A stretch of DNA of 64,000 nucleotides from an uncultured Clostridium sp. (GCA_900547035.1 URFM01000006.1:1-64000), one strand, 5' to 3'; counted from the first letter of the stretch, positions 1 through 8,781 are shown. Numbers and translations are program-made. The notes: generated by a model from the sequence alone, not told the origin.

Positions 1-21
1 ACTGTATATCCGCCAGGGCAA

Positions 22-73
22 CTTGTCATAAGAATTTGCTTGTCATAATATATTTTATGACAAGCTTGTCATA
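22..73. repeat. Cluster of CTTGTCATA repeats and an 18-bp palindrome
   Basis: The 9-mer CTTGTCATA occurs at 22-30, 39-47 and 65-73, and inverted at 56-64. Copies 39-47 and 56-64 face each other across 8 bp. Copies 56-64 and 65-73 abut to form the perfect palindrome TATGACAAGCTTGTCATA. This could be an operator cluster for a gene to the left of the window or a recombinase-type site. The sequence alone does not decide, and no gene could be called in 1-188. Confidence 0.6.
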
Positions 74-188
74 AAATATATACCATTATCAGCAGCATGG
101 AGGCTTGCTTGAAGCAGCTGGAGTTGGGGCTGGATGTGGGAGAAGGGCCGGACAGGACAATTTCCGGGAACAAAAAAACAGCTGTCAT

Positions 189-208
189 GACATAATAGGC
201 ATTATGTC
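189..208 (+). repeat. Left inverted repeat of putative invertible segment
   Basis: The sequence is GACATAAT-AGGC-ATTATGTC: 8-bp palindromic arms around a non-palindromic 4-bp centre. It is the exact reverse complement of 503-522, centre included. The matching asymmetric centre is what strand exchange between two recombination sites would preserve. A simple operator pair would not need it. Confidence 0.7.
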
Positions 209-252
209 GTAACGCTGAAAAATAAGTCAGACAAATTGTTACATATAAACGG

Positions 253-281
253 ATTATACCATTATATGCTCTATTTTTCAA
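253..281 (-). promoter_or_regulatory. Strong sigma-A-type promoter inside the invertible segment, pointing left
   Basis: Read on the minus strand, a -35 box TTGAAA (276-281) and a -10 box TATAAT (253-258) are separated by exactly 17 bp. This is the best promoter match near the AP2 gene, yet it faces away from it in this orientation. Confidence 0.65.
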
Positions 282-423
282 TCAGCAGCGGAGCTTTTTT
301 GCGCTGTAATCAGAGGAAAATGGCATGATAACAGGACCCGGCAGCTTTTCCGGAGAGAGGTACAGAAGGAAAAGGGGGCCGGGCCAAAGTCGATGCCGCG
401 ATGACCTGTACGATCTTTAAATT

Positions 424-452
424 TTGCCAATCATTTACAAAAAAAGTATTAG
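424..452 (+). promoter_or_regulatory. Weaker promoter candidate pointing to the AP2 gene
   Basis: TTGCCA (424-429) and TATTAG (447-452) are separated by 17 bp. Transcripts starting here would run through the hairpin at 464-491 before reaching the coding region. Confidence 0.4.
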
Positions 453-463
453 AAAAAACGCTT

Positions 464-491
464 AAAAGGGCTCTCTAAGGGGGGCTCTTTT
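464..491 (+). terminator. Hairpin with T-run in the AP2 leader
   Basis: AAAAGGGCTC (464-473) pairs with GGGCTCTTTT (482-491), allowing two G-U pairs, with a short loop. It resembles a weak intrinsic terminator between the rightward promoter candidate and the gene. If the segment inverts, the hairpin moves to about 220-247 and no longer lies in the leader. Confidence 0.4.
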
Positions 492-502
492 ATGTTGCCT
501 CA

Positions 503-522
503 GACATAATGCCTATTATGTC
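503..522 (-). repeat. Right inverted repeat of putative invertible segment
   Basis: GACATAAT-GCCT-ATTATGTC is the exact reverse complement of 189-208. It ends 18 bp before the ATG of the AP2 gene, just ahead of that gene's Shine-Dalgarno sequence, so inversion would not touch the ribosome site. Confidence 0.7.
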
Positions 523-540
523 GCAAGGGGGAGGCAATTT

Positions 541-1203
541 ATGAAAGAAGATTTGACAGGAAAGACCTTTGGGCGGCTTACCGCTATCCGGCCGGTTTCA
601 AGAGAAGGAAGCAAGAAGCGGTTCTGGCTGTGCAAATGCAGCTGCGGGGCGGAAACCACGGTAGAGGAATTTCATCTGAAAAGCGGACATACCAAAAGCT
701 GCGGCTGCTATCGCAGAGAACTGCCAAGACAAAGACAGCAGGACCTTACGGGACGGCGGTATGGCAGACTTCTGGTGCTGGGACCGGTGGTGGAGGAGGA
801 CGGCTCCATCCGAAATTGGGAATGCCTTTGTGATTGTGGGAAAAAGGTGGTCTGCTACAAGGAGAACCTTTATTCCGGGGCCACCAGAAGCTGCGGCTGC
901 CTTCAGGCACAGCGCAGGAGGGAAAATGTAAGGAAGGCCATTCATTTTGTGGAGGGAACCTGCATTGAGCGGATTGCAAGCCGAAAGAACTGCGCCAACA
1001 ACACCACCGGACACAGGGGCGTGTACCGCCGGGAGAACAACCGCTGGAGGGCCGCTATCGGATTCCAGGGAAAAATCCACTATCTTGGGACCTTTGACCG
1101 GTATGAGGATGCGGTGAAGGCCAGACAGGAGGCGGAGGAAAACATTTACGATACCTTTCTGGACCGCTACCGCAAAGAACACTCGGGGGGAGCGACATGC
1201 TGA
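541..1203 (+). CDS. AP2-domain DNA-binding regulator with duplicated Cys-rich N-terminal modules
   Basis: This is a probable transcription regulator of 220 residues. Two tandem N-terminal modules (about 4-60 and 67-123) each start LTGxxxGRL and carry CxCxCG or CxCDCG followed by SCGC. That pattern suggests small metal-binding knuckles, as commonly seen in Firmicute AP2 proteins. The C-terminal part (about 157-200) is an AP2/ERF-like domain: GHRGVYRR, NRWRAAIGFQGK, LGTFDRYEDAVKAR. The ATG at 541 has the strong site GGGGGAGG seven bases upstream. The stop overlaps the start of the BTAD gene by 7 bp, so the two are probably translationally coupled. Its position directly behind the inverted-repeat segment suggests phase-variable expression. 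AP2 domains also occur in phage and homing proteins, but there is no HNH motif here. The DNA target is unknown. Confidence 0.85.
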   Translation: MKEDLTGKTFGRLTAIRPVSREGSKKRFWLCKCSCGAETTVEEFHLKSGHTKSCGCYRRELPRQRQQDLTGRRYGRLLVLGPVVEEDGSIRNWECLCDCGKKVVCYKENLYSGATRSCGCLQAQRRRENVRKAIHFVEGTCIERIASRKNCANNTTGHRGVYRRENNRWRAAIGFQGKIHYLGTFDRYEDAVKARQEAEENIYDTFLDRYRKEHSGGATC

Positions 1204-2411
1204 GGGTAAGGACGCTGGGAGGATTTCAGCTTTTTCTGGGGGAGGTTCCTGTCAGCCTGGGAAAGCAGACCGGAAACAACATGGTCAAGCTGTTTATGCT
1301 TCTGATGCTGTACCGGGAAAAGGGAATTTCCAGAACAGAGCTGATTCGGGAGCTGTTTGAACGGTCGGATGCGGAATCGGATTTGGGGGCAAACCTGCGG
1401 ATTACCGTTTACCGCCTGCGGCAGACACTGAAGAAGCTGGGAATTTTCTGCCCGGAGGGGGAGGATTATATTCTGGCGGAAGAGGGACGTTACTGCTGGA
1501 ACCGAAAAATTCCCGTATGGGTAGATGCAAATGTTTTTGAAGAAAAGGCGGTACAGGCGTGGGAATGTGCCGATCCAAAGGAGAGCTGCCGTCTGGGAGA
1601 GGAAGCCCTGAAACTTTACAGGGGCGAATTTCTGCCGGAGCTCAGCTCCGAGGAATGGGTCAATGTGACCCAGCTTCACCTGATGAAGCTGTACCGGCAG
1701 GTCTTTCTGAGCCAGTACGGGATTCTGACAAGGCGGAAGGATTACCGGACGGCTTACGATTTGGCAAAACGGGCAGCAGCTCTGTATCCATACGAGGAGT
1801 ATCAGCTCTATATGATGGACTGTCTGGCGGCCATGAAGAATTATATGGAAGCTATGCAGCTTTATGAGGACACGGCAACTATGTACTTTCAAAAAATGGG
1901 AATGGAGCTTTCCGATGAGATGAAGAAGCGGTTTCGGGAAATCGGAAGCGTTGTCAGGACCTCCCAGGCGGCTCTGGAGGGAATCCGGCGGATGCTGCGG
2001 GAAGGGGACAGAGAGGACGGAAACTGCTCTTTAATCAGCTTCATTGACAACTTCCATTTTGTCCAGCGGATTCTGCCAAGAACCGGACAGTCGGCCTATA
2101 TTGAGGTGGTGACCCTGGAAAACGCCGACAGCCTTCCTCTGGAACCAGGAAAGAAGCGGACCGAAGAGGCGGCAAAGATTCTGGAGGAGGCGATTTCAGA
2201 AAAAATCCGCAGCGGGGATACGGTGACCAGGTATAACGCATTTACCTATTTGATGCTCCTGGTGTGCATCAGCGAGCAGGGCTGCCGGATCCTGGAAGAA
2301 CGGATTCGCCAGAGTTTTCGGGCCAGATGTACTTATAAGAAAATACGGCTCTGTTTCCGGGCGTTTCCGGTGGGGAAGACGGAGAATGAGGAGAATTTGT
2401 CGGTGGGGTGA
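1197..2411 (+). CDS. BTAD/SARP-like transcriptional activator
   Basis: The 404-residue protein has the layout of Streptomyces antibiotic regulatory protein-type activators. An OmpR-like winged helix occupies about 1-100 (MLRVRTLGGFQLFLGEVPVSLG, then ISRTELIRELF and ANLRITVYRLRQTLKKLG). An all-helical bacterial transcription activation domain follows at about 105-250, with tetratricopeptide-like character (CRLGEEALKLYRGEFLPEL, AYDLAKRAAALYPYEEYQLYMMDCLAAM). The last 150 residues form an additional domain I do not recognise. The start overlaps the AP2 gene by 7 bp and has GGGGGAG five bases ahead. SARP activators bind direct repeats placed just upstream of a -10 box. Exactly such a promoter lies 90-125 bp downstream of this gene, so it is the likely activator of the surface-protein operon. 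That regulatory link is inferred. Confidence 0.85.
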   Translation: MLRVRTLGGFQLFLGEVPVSLGKQTGNNMVKLFMLLMLYREKGISRTELIRELFERSDAESDLGANLRITVYRLRQTLKKLGIFCPEGEDYILAEEGRYCWNRKIPVWVDANVFEEKAVQAWECADPKESCRLGEEALKLYRGEFLPELSSEEWVNVTQLHLMKLYRQVFLSQYGILTRRKDYRTAYDLAKRAAALYPYEEYQLYMMDCLAAMKNYMEAMQLYEDTATMYFQKMGMELSDEMKKRFREIGSVVRTSQAALEGIRRMLREGDREDGNCSLISFIDNFHFVQRILPRTGQSAYIEVVTLENADSLPLEPGKKRTEEAAKILEEAISEKIRSGDTVTRYNAFTYLMLLVCISEQGCRILEERIRQSFRARCTYKKIRLCFRAFPVGKTENEENLSVG

Positions 2412-2501
2412 GGAGGCCGGTGAGCAGCGGATGTCCATATCTCCGGGGACGCCTGGTCCAATGTAAAAATTTATTGTATTTCTTTGTAAAATAAGGAAGT
2501 T

Positions 2502-2535
2502 GTAACGCTTTTGGTAACGTGCCGGGAAGTATAAT
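2502..2535 (+). promoter_or_regulatory. SARP-type promoter for the surface-fibre operon
   Basis: Direct repeats GTAACG at 2502-2507 and 2514-2519 (12-bp period) are followed nine bases after the second repeat's T by the -10 box TATAAT (2530-2535). No -35 box stands at the expected place (2507-2512 is GCTTTT). SARP-dependent promoters classically carry heptamer direct repeats with an 11-bp period about 8 bp before the -10 box. The layout here is very close. Confidence 0.55.
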
Positions 2536-2604
2536 GGCTTAAAATGGTTCAATCCTCAGAACGGATAGTCAGAACCAGAAAAACCTTAAAGCAGAGGTGA
2601 GAGG

Positions 2605-5600
2605 ATGAGCATGGTGGGAAAAACTTTTAAACAAAAGATGGCGGCATTTCTTGCCGTCTGCATGGTGGCAAGTGCTGTGCCGACCGGGCCGGTGTTTGCT
2701 GCAGAAGAGCCGAAGGAGGAGAGCAGCGCTGCTTCTTTGGTGGAATTTGACGTGGAGAAGCTGAAGGAGGCTGTGGAGAAAGCGGTCAAGAAGGATGATA
2801 TGGTTGCCCCCCCTGTGGTGGTGGCCAGCTCTTCCGTAGCTAACTTTGATACCAGTTCCTATGAACTGAGCGGAGCCACGAATCTGCTGAAAGACGGGAC
2901 CGAGATGCCGGATGATACGGATTTGCGCATTTTCCTGGTTCCGGATGATTTGGGATACGATGCGGATAATACCTACACGGTAACCGGCAACGAATCCCTG
3001 ATTTTCATGCTGGAAAATACCGGCAAGGAAGAACAGGGATATCAGCTGGTGTTCGGAAATAAAATCACGGATGTTATTGAGGTGAAGAGCAAGGCCCAGC
3101 TCCTTCATGAGTATGAGATGGGCGAGGAGGAGTCTGAGGCGGAAACCAGCAAGGCTACACCCTCCAACGCGGAGTCCATCCAGGAGGGGCAGATTGCCCC
3201 GGAGAATGATACCCAGGCTCAGACACCGGCAGAAGACACTTCCGGGCAGGACGTTCAGAACAGCGGGCAGGAGGCCGCATCCCAGGAGAGTACGTCTGCT
3301 GATTCCATCCAGGAGGGACAGGTAGCTCCGGAAAATGAGACCACAGCGGCAGAGACAGAAGCTGCGGCTGAGGAATCCCAGGCTGCAAAAGAGAAAACAG
3401 AGGCACAGACCTCTCAGGAGACGAAAGCGGCAGAGGAAGAAACAGCAGCAGAAGAGGAAGCTGCGGAGCCGGAAACTGAGGCCGAAGCGGTTCAGGAGGA
3501 CGAAACAGAGGCGGAAGTTGAGGAGAAGGAACCGATCGTAATCAGCAACCCCGAAGAAGAGGATGAGGAAGAGGCAGCCTCACAGGTTACCATTGGAAAG
3601 ATTTTTGATGTGCTGACCGGAAGCATTGTAGCTTATGGAGCGGAGCCGGAAACCACCGCAACTCCCAGCGATGCTTCCGAGGAGGACAAGCCTGCGGCAG
3701 ATGTGCCGGAGACAAGCGAGCCGGTGAAAGAGACCCCGGAGACAACTGCACCCGCGGAGTCTGTGACTGAGGAAACTACTGAGGCGGAGACGGAAACTGC
3801 AGCAGAAACGACTGCGGCTCCGGAGGAGACTACAAGCGCTCCCGCTGAGGAAGCGACAGTTCCTGCCCAGGCTACAGAAGAAGCTTCCCCGTCCAACGCC
3901 ACAGAGGCAGAGGAGACGGTTGACCGCACCTTTGAGAGTGCAGCCGGCGGTTATGTGAAGCTGAATGCGGAAATCAGTGCCAGTACCTTGATTATGCGTA
4001 AGGACAGTTTCGAGAAGGAAGAGGTTACCGGCATTTTAAAGCCCATGGCGAGAATGGTGTCCCTGTTTGCCGGGGATGATGCGGAAGATGACACGAAGGT
4101 GACGGCCAGCAGTACGCGGGCGGTAGCGTTTGTGACGGCGGCGTATGGGGATGTGATGGCGCTGGCGGAGACGTCTGGGGCGGATATTAAGGTTAATTTG
4201 TATGATTATTCGGGGACGAATAGTAATAATGGGTCTATTAATCAATATTTATCGGACCAGGGGCTGGGTGCATTTAAATTTAAATATTCCGGTACAGATC
4301 AGCCGATGAATTCCTATGAATATGTAAATAATGGCAAGAGATATCCTCGAAACATTTATCAGGGAATTTTGACGGAAGAATCGGAATTTGGAGAAAATGG
4401 TGAAACGTTATTAAATACTCTTTTTCCCGATGAGAAAGTTTCAGGAGATGCGATAACTTCTTATTTAGATGTTAATACTGAATCTTTCTTTAATGTGGAA
4501 GGGACAAGATATACTTATAATAGCAATGAAGAATCTGCAAAATATGACATCGGGACAAATACTTTATCAGCTGAAGATGGTAGCGGTTTCTGGCCGATGC
4601 CATATTATACAACTGGCTGGTGGGGACAGGAACAGACAAATTATTATACACAAGAACGAGACGAAGATGGAGAAGGGAATTACTTCTTCGGAATGAAGAT
4701 GGAAACCACATTTTACAGACCGGTAGATGGTAAATTCGGCGGTGAAGATCTGGTCTTCAATTTCAGCGGTGACGATGATGTATGGGTTTTCATTGAAAAT
4801 GAAAACGGTGAAAAAGGCCTGGTATTGGATATCGGCGGTATCCATGGACGTATGGATGGAAGTATCAACTTTGCTACCGGTGAAGTGACTTATTCCAGAA
4901 AAAGCAACAATTTTGGAAATGAGCAATATGAGAACGCGGTTTTTAATCCAGCGGAATATGGCTTGACGGCTTCGGAAACAGAAACAACACCGTTAGGGAA
5001 CAAAGTAAAAACTTATAAAGGCAATATTAGCGAAATTTGTCCGGGATTAATCAATCTCAATCAGGCAGGCACTTATAAATTAACATTCTACTATTTGGAA
5101 AGGGGAGGAGTTGCTTCTAATTGCAGTATTGATTTCAACTTACTTACAGTTCCAAAAGAAGGAATTACCATTGCAAAGAGCTTGAGCGGAAAAATCGATG
5201 ATGAACATAGAAATGCAGACTACAATTTCCGGCTAGTCTATAGTGATAACTTTGCGGAATTAGACCGTGTTCGTATGGGAGAACTAAGTTTAGATGAGGC
5301 AACGGATGTTGGGTATGAGATTCTCTCATTAAAGGGAGCAGAGCGAAAACCAATCCAAGATATCATTGAAGAAGGCATGTATTTCTATGTAGAAGAAGAT
5401 AATCCCTCAGGTACATCGGAGGCTACATGGGAGGTGACTACTTCAGAAGGAACTGTGTCATCGGCAAATAATACGACAGCAGGAACTCGAAACGGGGATA
5501 ATGCCTGGTACTCGGCAATTTATCACTTAACAGATTCAAATTCGAATACGGGTTTCTTGTTTATGTGTACCAACCATGTAGGTGAATTGATGCCAACTGT

Positions 5601-8600
5601 AGGAAAAACAGCGAATGAAACAACAGCGAATAGTGGTATATACGATATTACACTTTCCGTAACTGGCGATGAAGGCAGTATAGAAACAGGGACAGGCGGC
5701 GGAAGCGCTGTGGACATGGTTGTGGTGCTGGATAAATCTAAGAGCATGGCAGATGCTACTTATGACGATGATGTCAGAACGGCTGTTCTGGATCTGGCGC
5801 AATCTCTGTCGGAGAAGTCAAATGGACAGAGCCGCATGCGTATTGTTACTTTCGGCGGAAACCGAGGAACAGGAACAATAGATGATGATGCGTCTTATTA
5901 TGGCGAAAGCGGGGATGCGAATTATTATAATATTCTAACAGAGTGGCAGACACTCAACGAGGAAACTGTTGCAGAGTATGGATCGCTGTTTCGGACTTTG
6001 CGCGGAATTAAGTTTAACGAAAATACACATAGCGCGGGAGGGTTTTTAGGAGCAGAAGCCGCCTTTGCTGGAGCTGCAGATGGACATCAGAAGGCGGTCG
6101 TCTATTTAACCGATGGTGCACCCAATAGCTTTGTGAAGGAAATTACCAAAAGAGAATGGATTTCTACAGGATGGAGCAGTGGTTATTGGACAGATCGTGA
6201 ATACACAGTATATTTCGAACAGCCGAGTGGAGGGTGGGACGATAGTGATAGAAATGAATGGTTAGATCGTAATATTACGGATGCGGAGTACGGAATTGAA
6301 GCAGCCAGAGAAACACTGGGAATGTTAAAGGCCTCATACCCAGAAGCAGCAGTATATACCATTGGTTATGGTTCATATGCTACGGGAAATAACGATTGGC
6401 TGAAACCGCTTCCAACTGCGAATGATTCAGAAGGGATGATTACGTCCCCAAATGGCTCAGAAGGTATTACCCGTTTCTTCCCAGCTGCAGATTACGAACA
6501 GTTAATGGATGTATTTGAAACAATATCCGATTCAACAACTACTCAGATTAAAGTGACAAATCCGGTAGTGACAGACCAGCTAAGTCAAAACGCTGTAATT
6601 TACAATGGTGTAACTGTAACAGCATCGGACGGCGGGACTGTAACAGGGCCCAGACTTAGGATGGATGGGCAGGATTTGATTGCGAGCTACAGCAATGGAG
6701 CGATTCAATATTATGCGGATGCTGCTATGAGCAATCCGGTTGCAGTATTTACTCCTCCGGAAGCAGGCGATCAGCATAATGGAACAATCACCTGGTATGT
6801 GGCGTCCGAATTGGGAAATGAAACAAGAAGTCTGACATTCCAAGTTCAGGCAGTAGGAGATCATTATACGGATGCTGCCCAGTATCCAGACATTCCGGAT
6901 CAAAATACGGGAACACATTCCAGTCAGAAACCTTCGAATGGATACTATTCAAATGGTACTGCCGAGTTGGAATATGGACCAACTGACGAGAGAGAAACGA
7001 TGGATTTCCCGAAACCAGTGATTCGTCCGGTGCAACAGTATACGAGCATCAGTTTGGAAAAGAACGTAACGGGAAGCAATAAGCCGGATTCATGGTCATT
7101 TACTTTCCAAATTGGGTTAGACCGTGAACTGAATACGAGTACAGCAGGAGTTGAGACAGTAGAAAACCCAGATGAAATTGTAGAAGAACTTAAAGATTTT
7201 GCGTATGTTTATGAGGTAACACTCAGTAATAATTCAAATGAAATAACGATTGATGGAGTACCAATTGGTGCGGCATATCGGGTAGTGGAGTTAGCGGAAA
7301 GCACAGATACTCATAAGGTTGTGGATACAAGTTATGAGATCGAAGATGCGAAAGGAACTACAATTGCCAGCGGAACTGGTACGGCAGCACCTTCAGGCAA
7401 CCATACGATTCCCGCGGATGGACTGTGGATTACCTATACAAATGAGATGGGAGAGTATGCTGTAATTGAAATTTCGAAGATTGTAAATGATCAGAACAAT
7501 TTAGTTGCAGATGATACACAGTTTGAATTCCGTGTTGAGTATTCCAAAAATAATGGTGCGAATTGGGAAACCTACTCCAACTATGAACAAGTGTTGGTAA
7601 GGGGCGGTGAGAGCGTTTTAGTCAAAATTCAACCGGAAGATACAGGATATTTATTCCGCATCACCGAAACAAACACCCAGAATGCAGTAAGAACAGATTA
7701 CCAGATCGGCAATGGACAGGTAACCGAAGGTGAATATACCGCAAATATGGGAGCATTGGAAGAGGGAGATGAGACTGAAGTTACATTCACGAATCACTAT
7801 TACAGCCACTCCATTGTGCTGACCAAAAAAGTAGCGGATCAGCCGGCCGGCGAGTCGGAATTGATTCCGGATGCGGAATATACGTTCACAATTAACTTTA
7901 CTGTAGATGGCGGACATGAGCTAAGTCAGGTGAATGTAAGCAGGAATGGTGGAATAGCCGTGGCTGAACTTGTTCAGAATAACAGCCTGACAGTAAAACT
8001 TAAAAGGGATGACATTCTCACAATTTCCGATTTGCCCGAATATGTAACTGGCTATATGGTAACGGAAAATCTCGGCATATTGAATACAGAAGAGAACACG
8101 AATGGAAAGTTCCAGGTAACACTAAAAGGAATTGAGGCGGATAGTACCGGCAATACAAATCCCACGATTGACCAGCCTAATTACAGTGTAAAAGGAACAT
8201 TTGCCGGGACGGAAAATCAAACGGATACTATCACGTATACCAATGAATACAGCTATCTTCTGGAAGAATTGACGATTACCAAGACGCTTGTTGGCAGTGT
8301 AAACGATGGTTCTCCTGTTGCGGCGGACCAGGATGTGACCTTTACGTTCGAGATTGTGAATCTGGATACAAATGAAAGCTTTACTGCAACCATTACGGTA
8401 GAGGAAGGGGAAAGCAGCGGAAATGTAGTCATGCAGGTTCCGGTATCGGAAGACGGATATGAGATACGGGAAGTTGCCTCTACCGTTCGATACGAGGCAG
8501 TAAATCAAACGGTAAGGGCTGAGTACGATGACGAAAATGGCTATTCGGCTGAGTTCCAAAACTATCGGACGGGCGACGAATACTTTACAGATGTATCCAC

Positions 8601-8757
8601 AATGGTAAATGAAGTAGATGATTCTTATAAGTTTACAAACGGCGGAGCAACGCCAGTGGAACGAATCGCCTCATCCCTGGATGCCGTAGGAGCGTATCTG
8701 CTTCCGGATCAGAAAAAAGACGGTTCCGGCGATGATGATATGAATCAGCCGACATAA
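2605..8757 (+). CDS. Giant secreted adhesin: fibro-slime, VWA and pilin-like repeat domains
   Basis: The 2050-residue protein starts with a signal peptide (about 1-32, cleavage near VFA-AEE). An acidic Glu/Ala/Thr-rich, probably extended stalk covers about 40-480. A fibro-slime (PA14-related) domain lies at about 600-800 with GDDDVWVFIE and LDIGGIHG. A von Willebrand A domain lies at about 1035-1250, with the MIDAS sequence DKSKS starting at Asp1043 and YLTDGAPN near 1170. Four Cna-B/SpaA-like repeats follow, beginning near 1478, 1618, 1733 and 1884, each closing with a TYTNE- or TFTNH-like strand. Such domains usually mediate attachment and carry isopeptide cross-links. Oddly, the C-terminus has no LPXTG-like motif and no membrane segment, so how it stays on the cell is unclear. 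Codon and base composition change at about 4190: upstream is GC-rich, downstream distinctly AT-rich, as if the distal domains were swapped in. Start at 2605; 2611 is also possible. Confidence 0.85.
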   Translation: MSMVGKTFKQKMAAFLAVCMVASAVPTGPVFAAEEPKEESSAASLVEFDVEKLKEAVEKAVKKDDMVAPPVVVASSSVANFDTSSYELSGATNLLKDGTEMPDDTDLRIFLVPDDLGYDADNTYTVTGNESLIFMLENTGKEEQGYQLVFGNKITDVIEVKSKAQLLHEYEMGEEESEAETSKATPSNAESIQEGQIAPENDTQAQTPAEDTSGQDVQNSGQEAASQESTSADSIQEGQVAPENETTAAETEAAAEESQAAKEKTEAQTSQETKAAEEETAAEEEAAEPETEAEAVQEDETEAEVEEKEPIVISNPEEEDEEEAASQVTIGKIFDVLTGSIVAYGAEPETTATPSDASEEDKPAADVPETSEPVKETPETTAPAESVTEETTEAETETAAETTAAPEETTSAPAEEATVPAQATEEASPSNATEAEETVDRTFESAAGGYVKLNAEISASTLIMRKDSFEKEEVTGILKPMARMVSLFAGDDAEDDTKVTASSTRAVAFVTAAYGDVMALAETSGADIKVNLYDYSGTNSNNGSINQYLSDQGLGAFKFKYSGTDQPMNSYEYVNNGKRYPRNIYQGILTEESEFGENGETLLNTLFPDEKVSGDAITSYLDVNTESFFNVEGTRYTYNSNEESAKYDIGTNTLSAEDGSGFWPMPYYTTGWWGQEQTNYYTQERDEDGEGNYFFGMKMETTFYRPVDGKFGGEDLVFNFSGDDDVWVFIENENGEKGLVLDIGGIHGRMDGSINFATGEVTYSRKSNNFGNEQYENAVFNPAEYGLTASETETTPLGNKVKTYKGNISEICPGLINLNQAGTYKLTFYYLERGGVASNCSIDFNLLTVPKEGITIAKSLSGKIDDEHRNADYNFRLVYSDNFAELDRVRMGELSLDEATDVGYEILSLKGAERKPIQDIIEEGMYFYVEEDNPSGTSEATWEVTTSEGTVSSANNTTAGTRNGDNAWYSAIYHLTDSNSNTGFLFMCTNHVGELMPTVGKTANETTANSGIYDITLSVTGDEGSIETGTGGGSAVDMVVVLDKSKSMADATYDDDVRTAVLDLAQSLSEKSNGQSRMRIVTFGGNRGTGTIDDDASYYGESGDANYYNILTEWQTLNEETVAEYGSLFRTLRGIKFNENTHSAGGFLGAEAAFAGAADGHQKAVVYLTDGAPNSFVKEITKREWISTGWSSGYWTDREYTVYFEQPSGGWDDSDRNEWLDRNITDAEYGIEAARETLGMLKASYPEAAVYTIGYGSYATGNNDWLKPLPTANDSEGMITSPNGSEGITRFFPAADYEQLMDVFETISDSTTTQIKVTNPVVTDQLSQNAVIYNGVTVTASDGGTVTGPRLRMDGQDLIASYSNGAIQYYADAAMSNPVAVFTPPEAGDQHNGTITWYVASELGNETRSLTFQVQAVGDHYTDAAQYPDIPDQNTGTHSSQKPSNGYYSNGTAELEYGPTDERETMDFPKPVIRPVQQYTSISLEKNVTGSNKPDSWSFTFQIGLDRELNTSTAGVETVENPDEIVEELKDFAYVYEVTLSNNSNEITIDGVPIGAAYRVVELAESTDTHKVVDTSYEIEDAKGTTIASGTGTAAPSGNHTIPADGLWITYTNEMGEYAVIEISKIVNDQNNLVADDTQFEFRVEYSKNNGANWETYSNYEQVLVRGGESVLVKIQPEDTGYLFRITETNTQNAVRTDYQIGNGQVTEGEYTANMGALEEGDETEVTFTNHYYSHSIVLTKKVADQPAGESELIPDAEYTFTINFTVDGGHELSQVNVSRNGGIAVAELVQNNSLTVKLKRDDILTISDLPEYVTGYMVTENLGILNTEENTNGKFQVTLKGIEADSTGNTNPTIDQPNYSVKGTFAGTENQTDTITYTNEYSYLLEELTITKTLVGSVNDGSPVAADQDVTFTFEIVNLDTNESFTATITVEEGESSGNVVMQVPVSEDGYEIREVASTVRYEAVNQTVRAEYDDENGYSAEFQNYRTGDEYFTDVSTMVNEVDDSYKFTNGGATPVERIASSLDAVGAYLLPDQKKDGSGDDDMNQPT

Positions 8758-8781
8758 CAGCAGGAAGGTAGATCAGAAATC

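Larger units (their letters stand above)
189..522. other. Putative invertible DNA segment (phase-variable promoter)
   Basis: This gene-free 334-bp stretch lies directly upstream of the AP2 regulator gene and is bounded by identical 20-bp inverted repeats. It carries a near-consensus promoter pointing left, a weaker one pointing right, and a hairpin with a T-run next to the right repeat. Inversion maps position x to 711-x. That would put the strong promoter's -10 box at 453-458, facing the gene about 80 bp away, and would move the hairpin out of the leader. The layout fits a promoter switch in which the sequenced orientation is OFF or low. No recombinase gene is visible in the window, and the inversion itself is inferred. 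Confidence 0.55.

Noticed and set aside
69..281. 70-residue minus-strand open frame at the left edge
   Set aside because: It starts inside the -35 box of the leftward promoter, has no ribosome site, crosses the left inverted repeat and resembles no protein family.
598..1182. Long minus-strand frame opposite the AP2 gene
   Set aside because: Antisense shadow of a well-supported gene; low-complexity translation and no ribosome site.
3633..3929. Ser/Val/Ala-rich minus-strand frame opposite the adhesin stalk
   Set aside because: It arises from the repetitive Glu/Ala/Thr codons on the other strand; no initiation signals.
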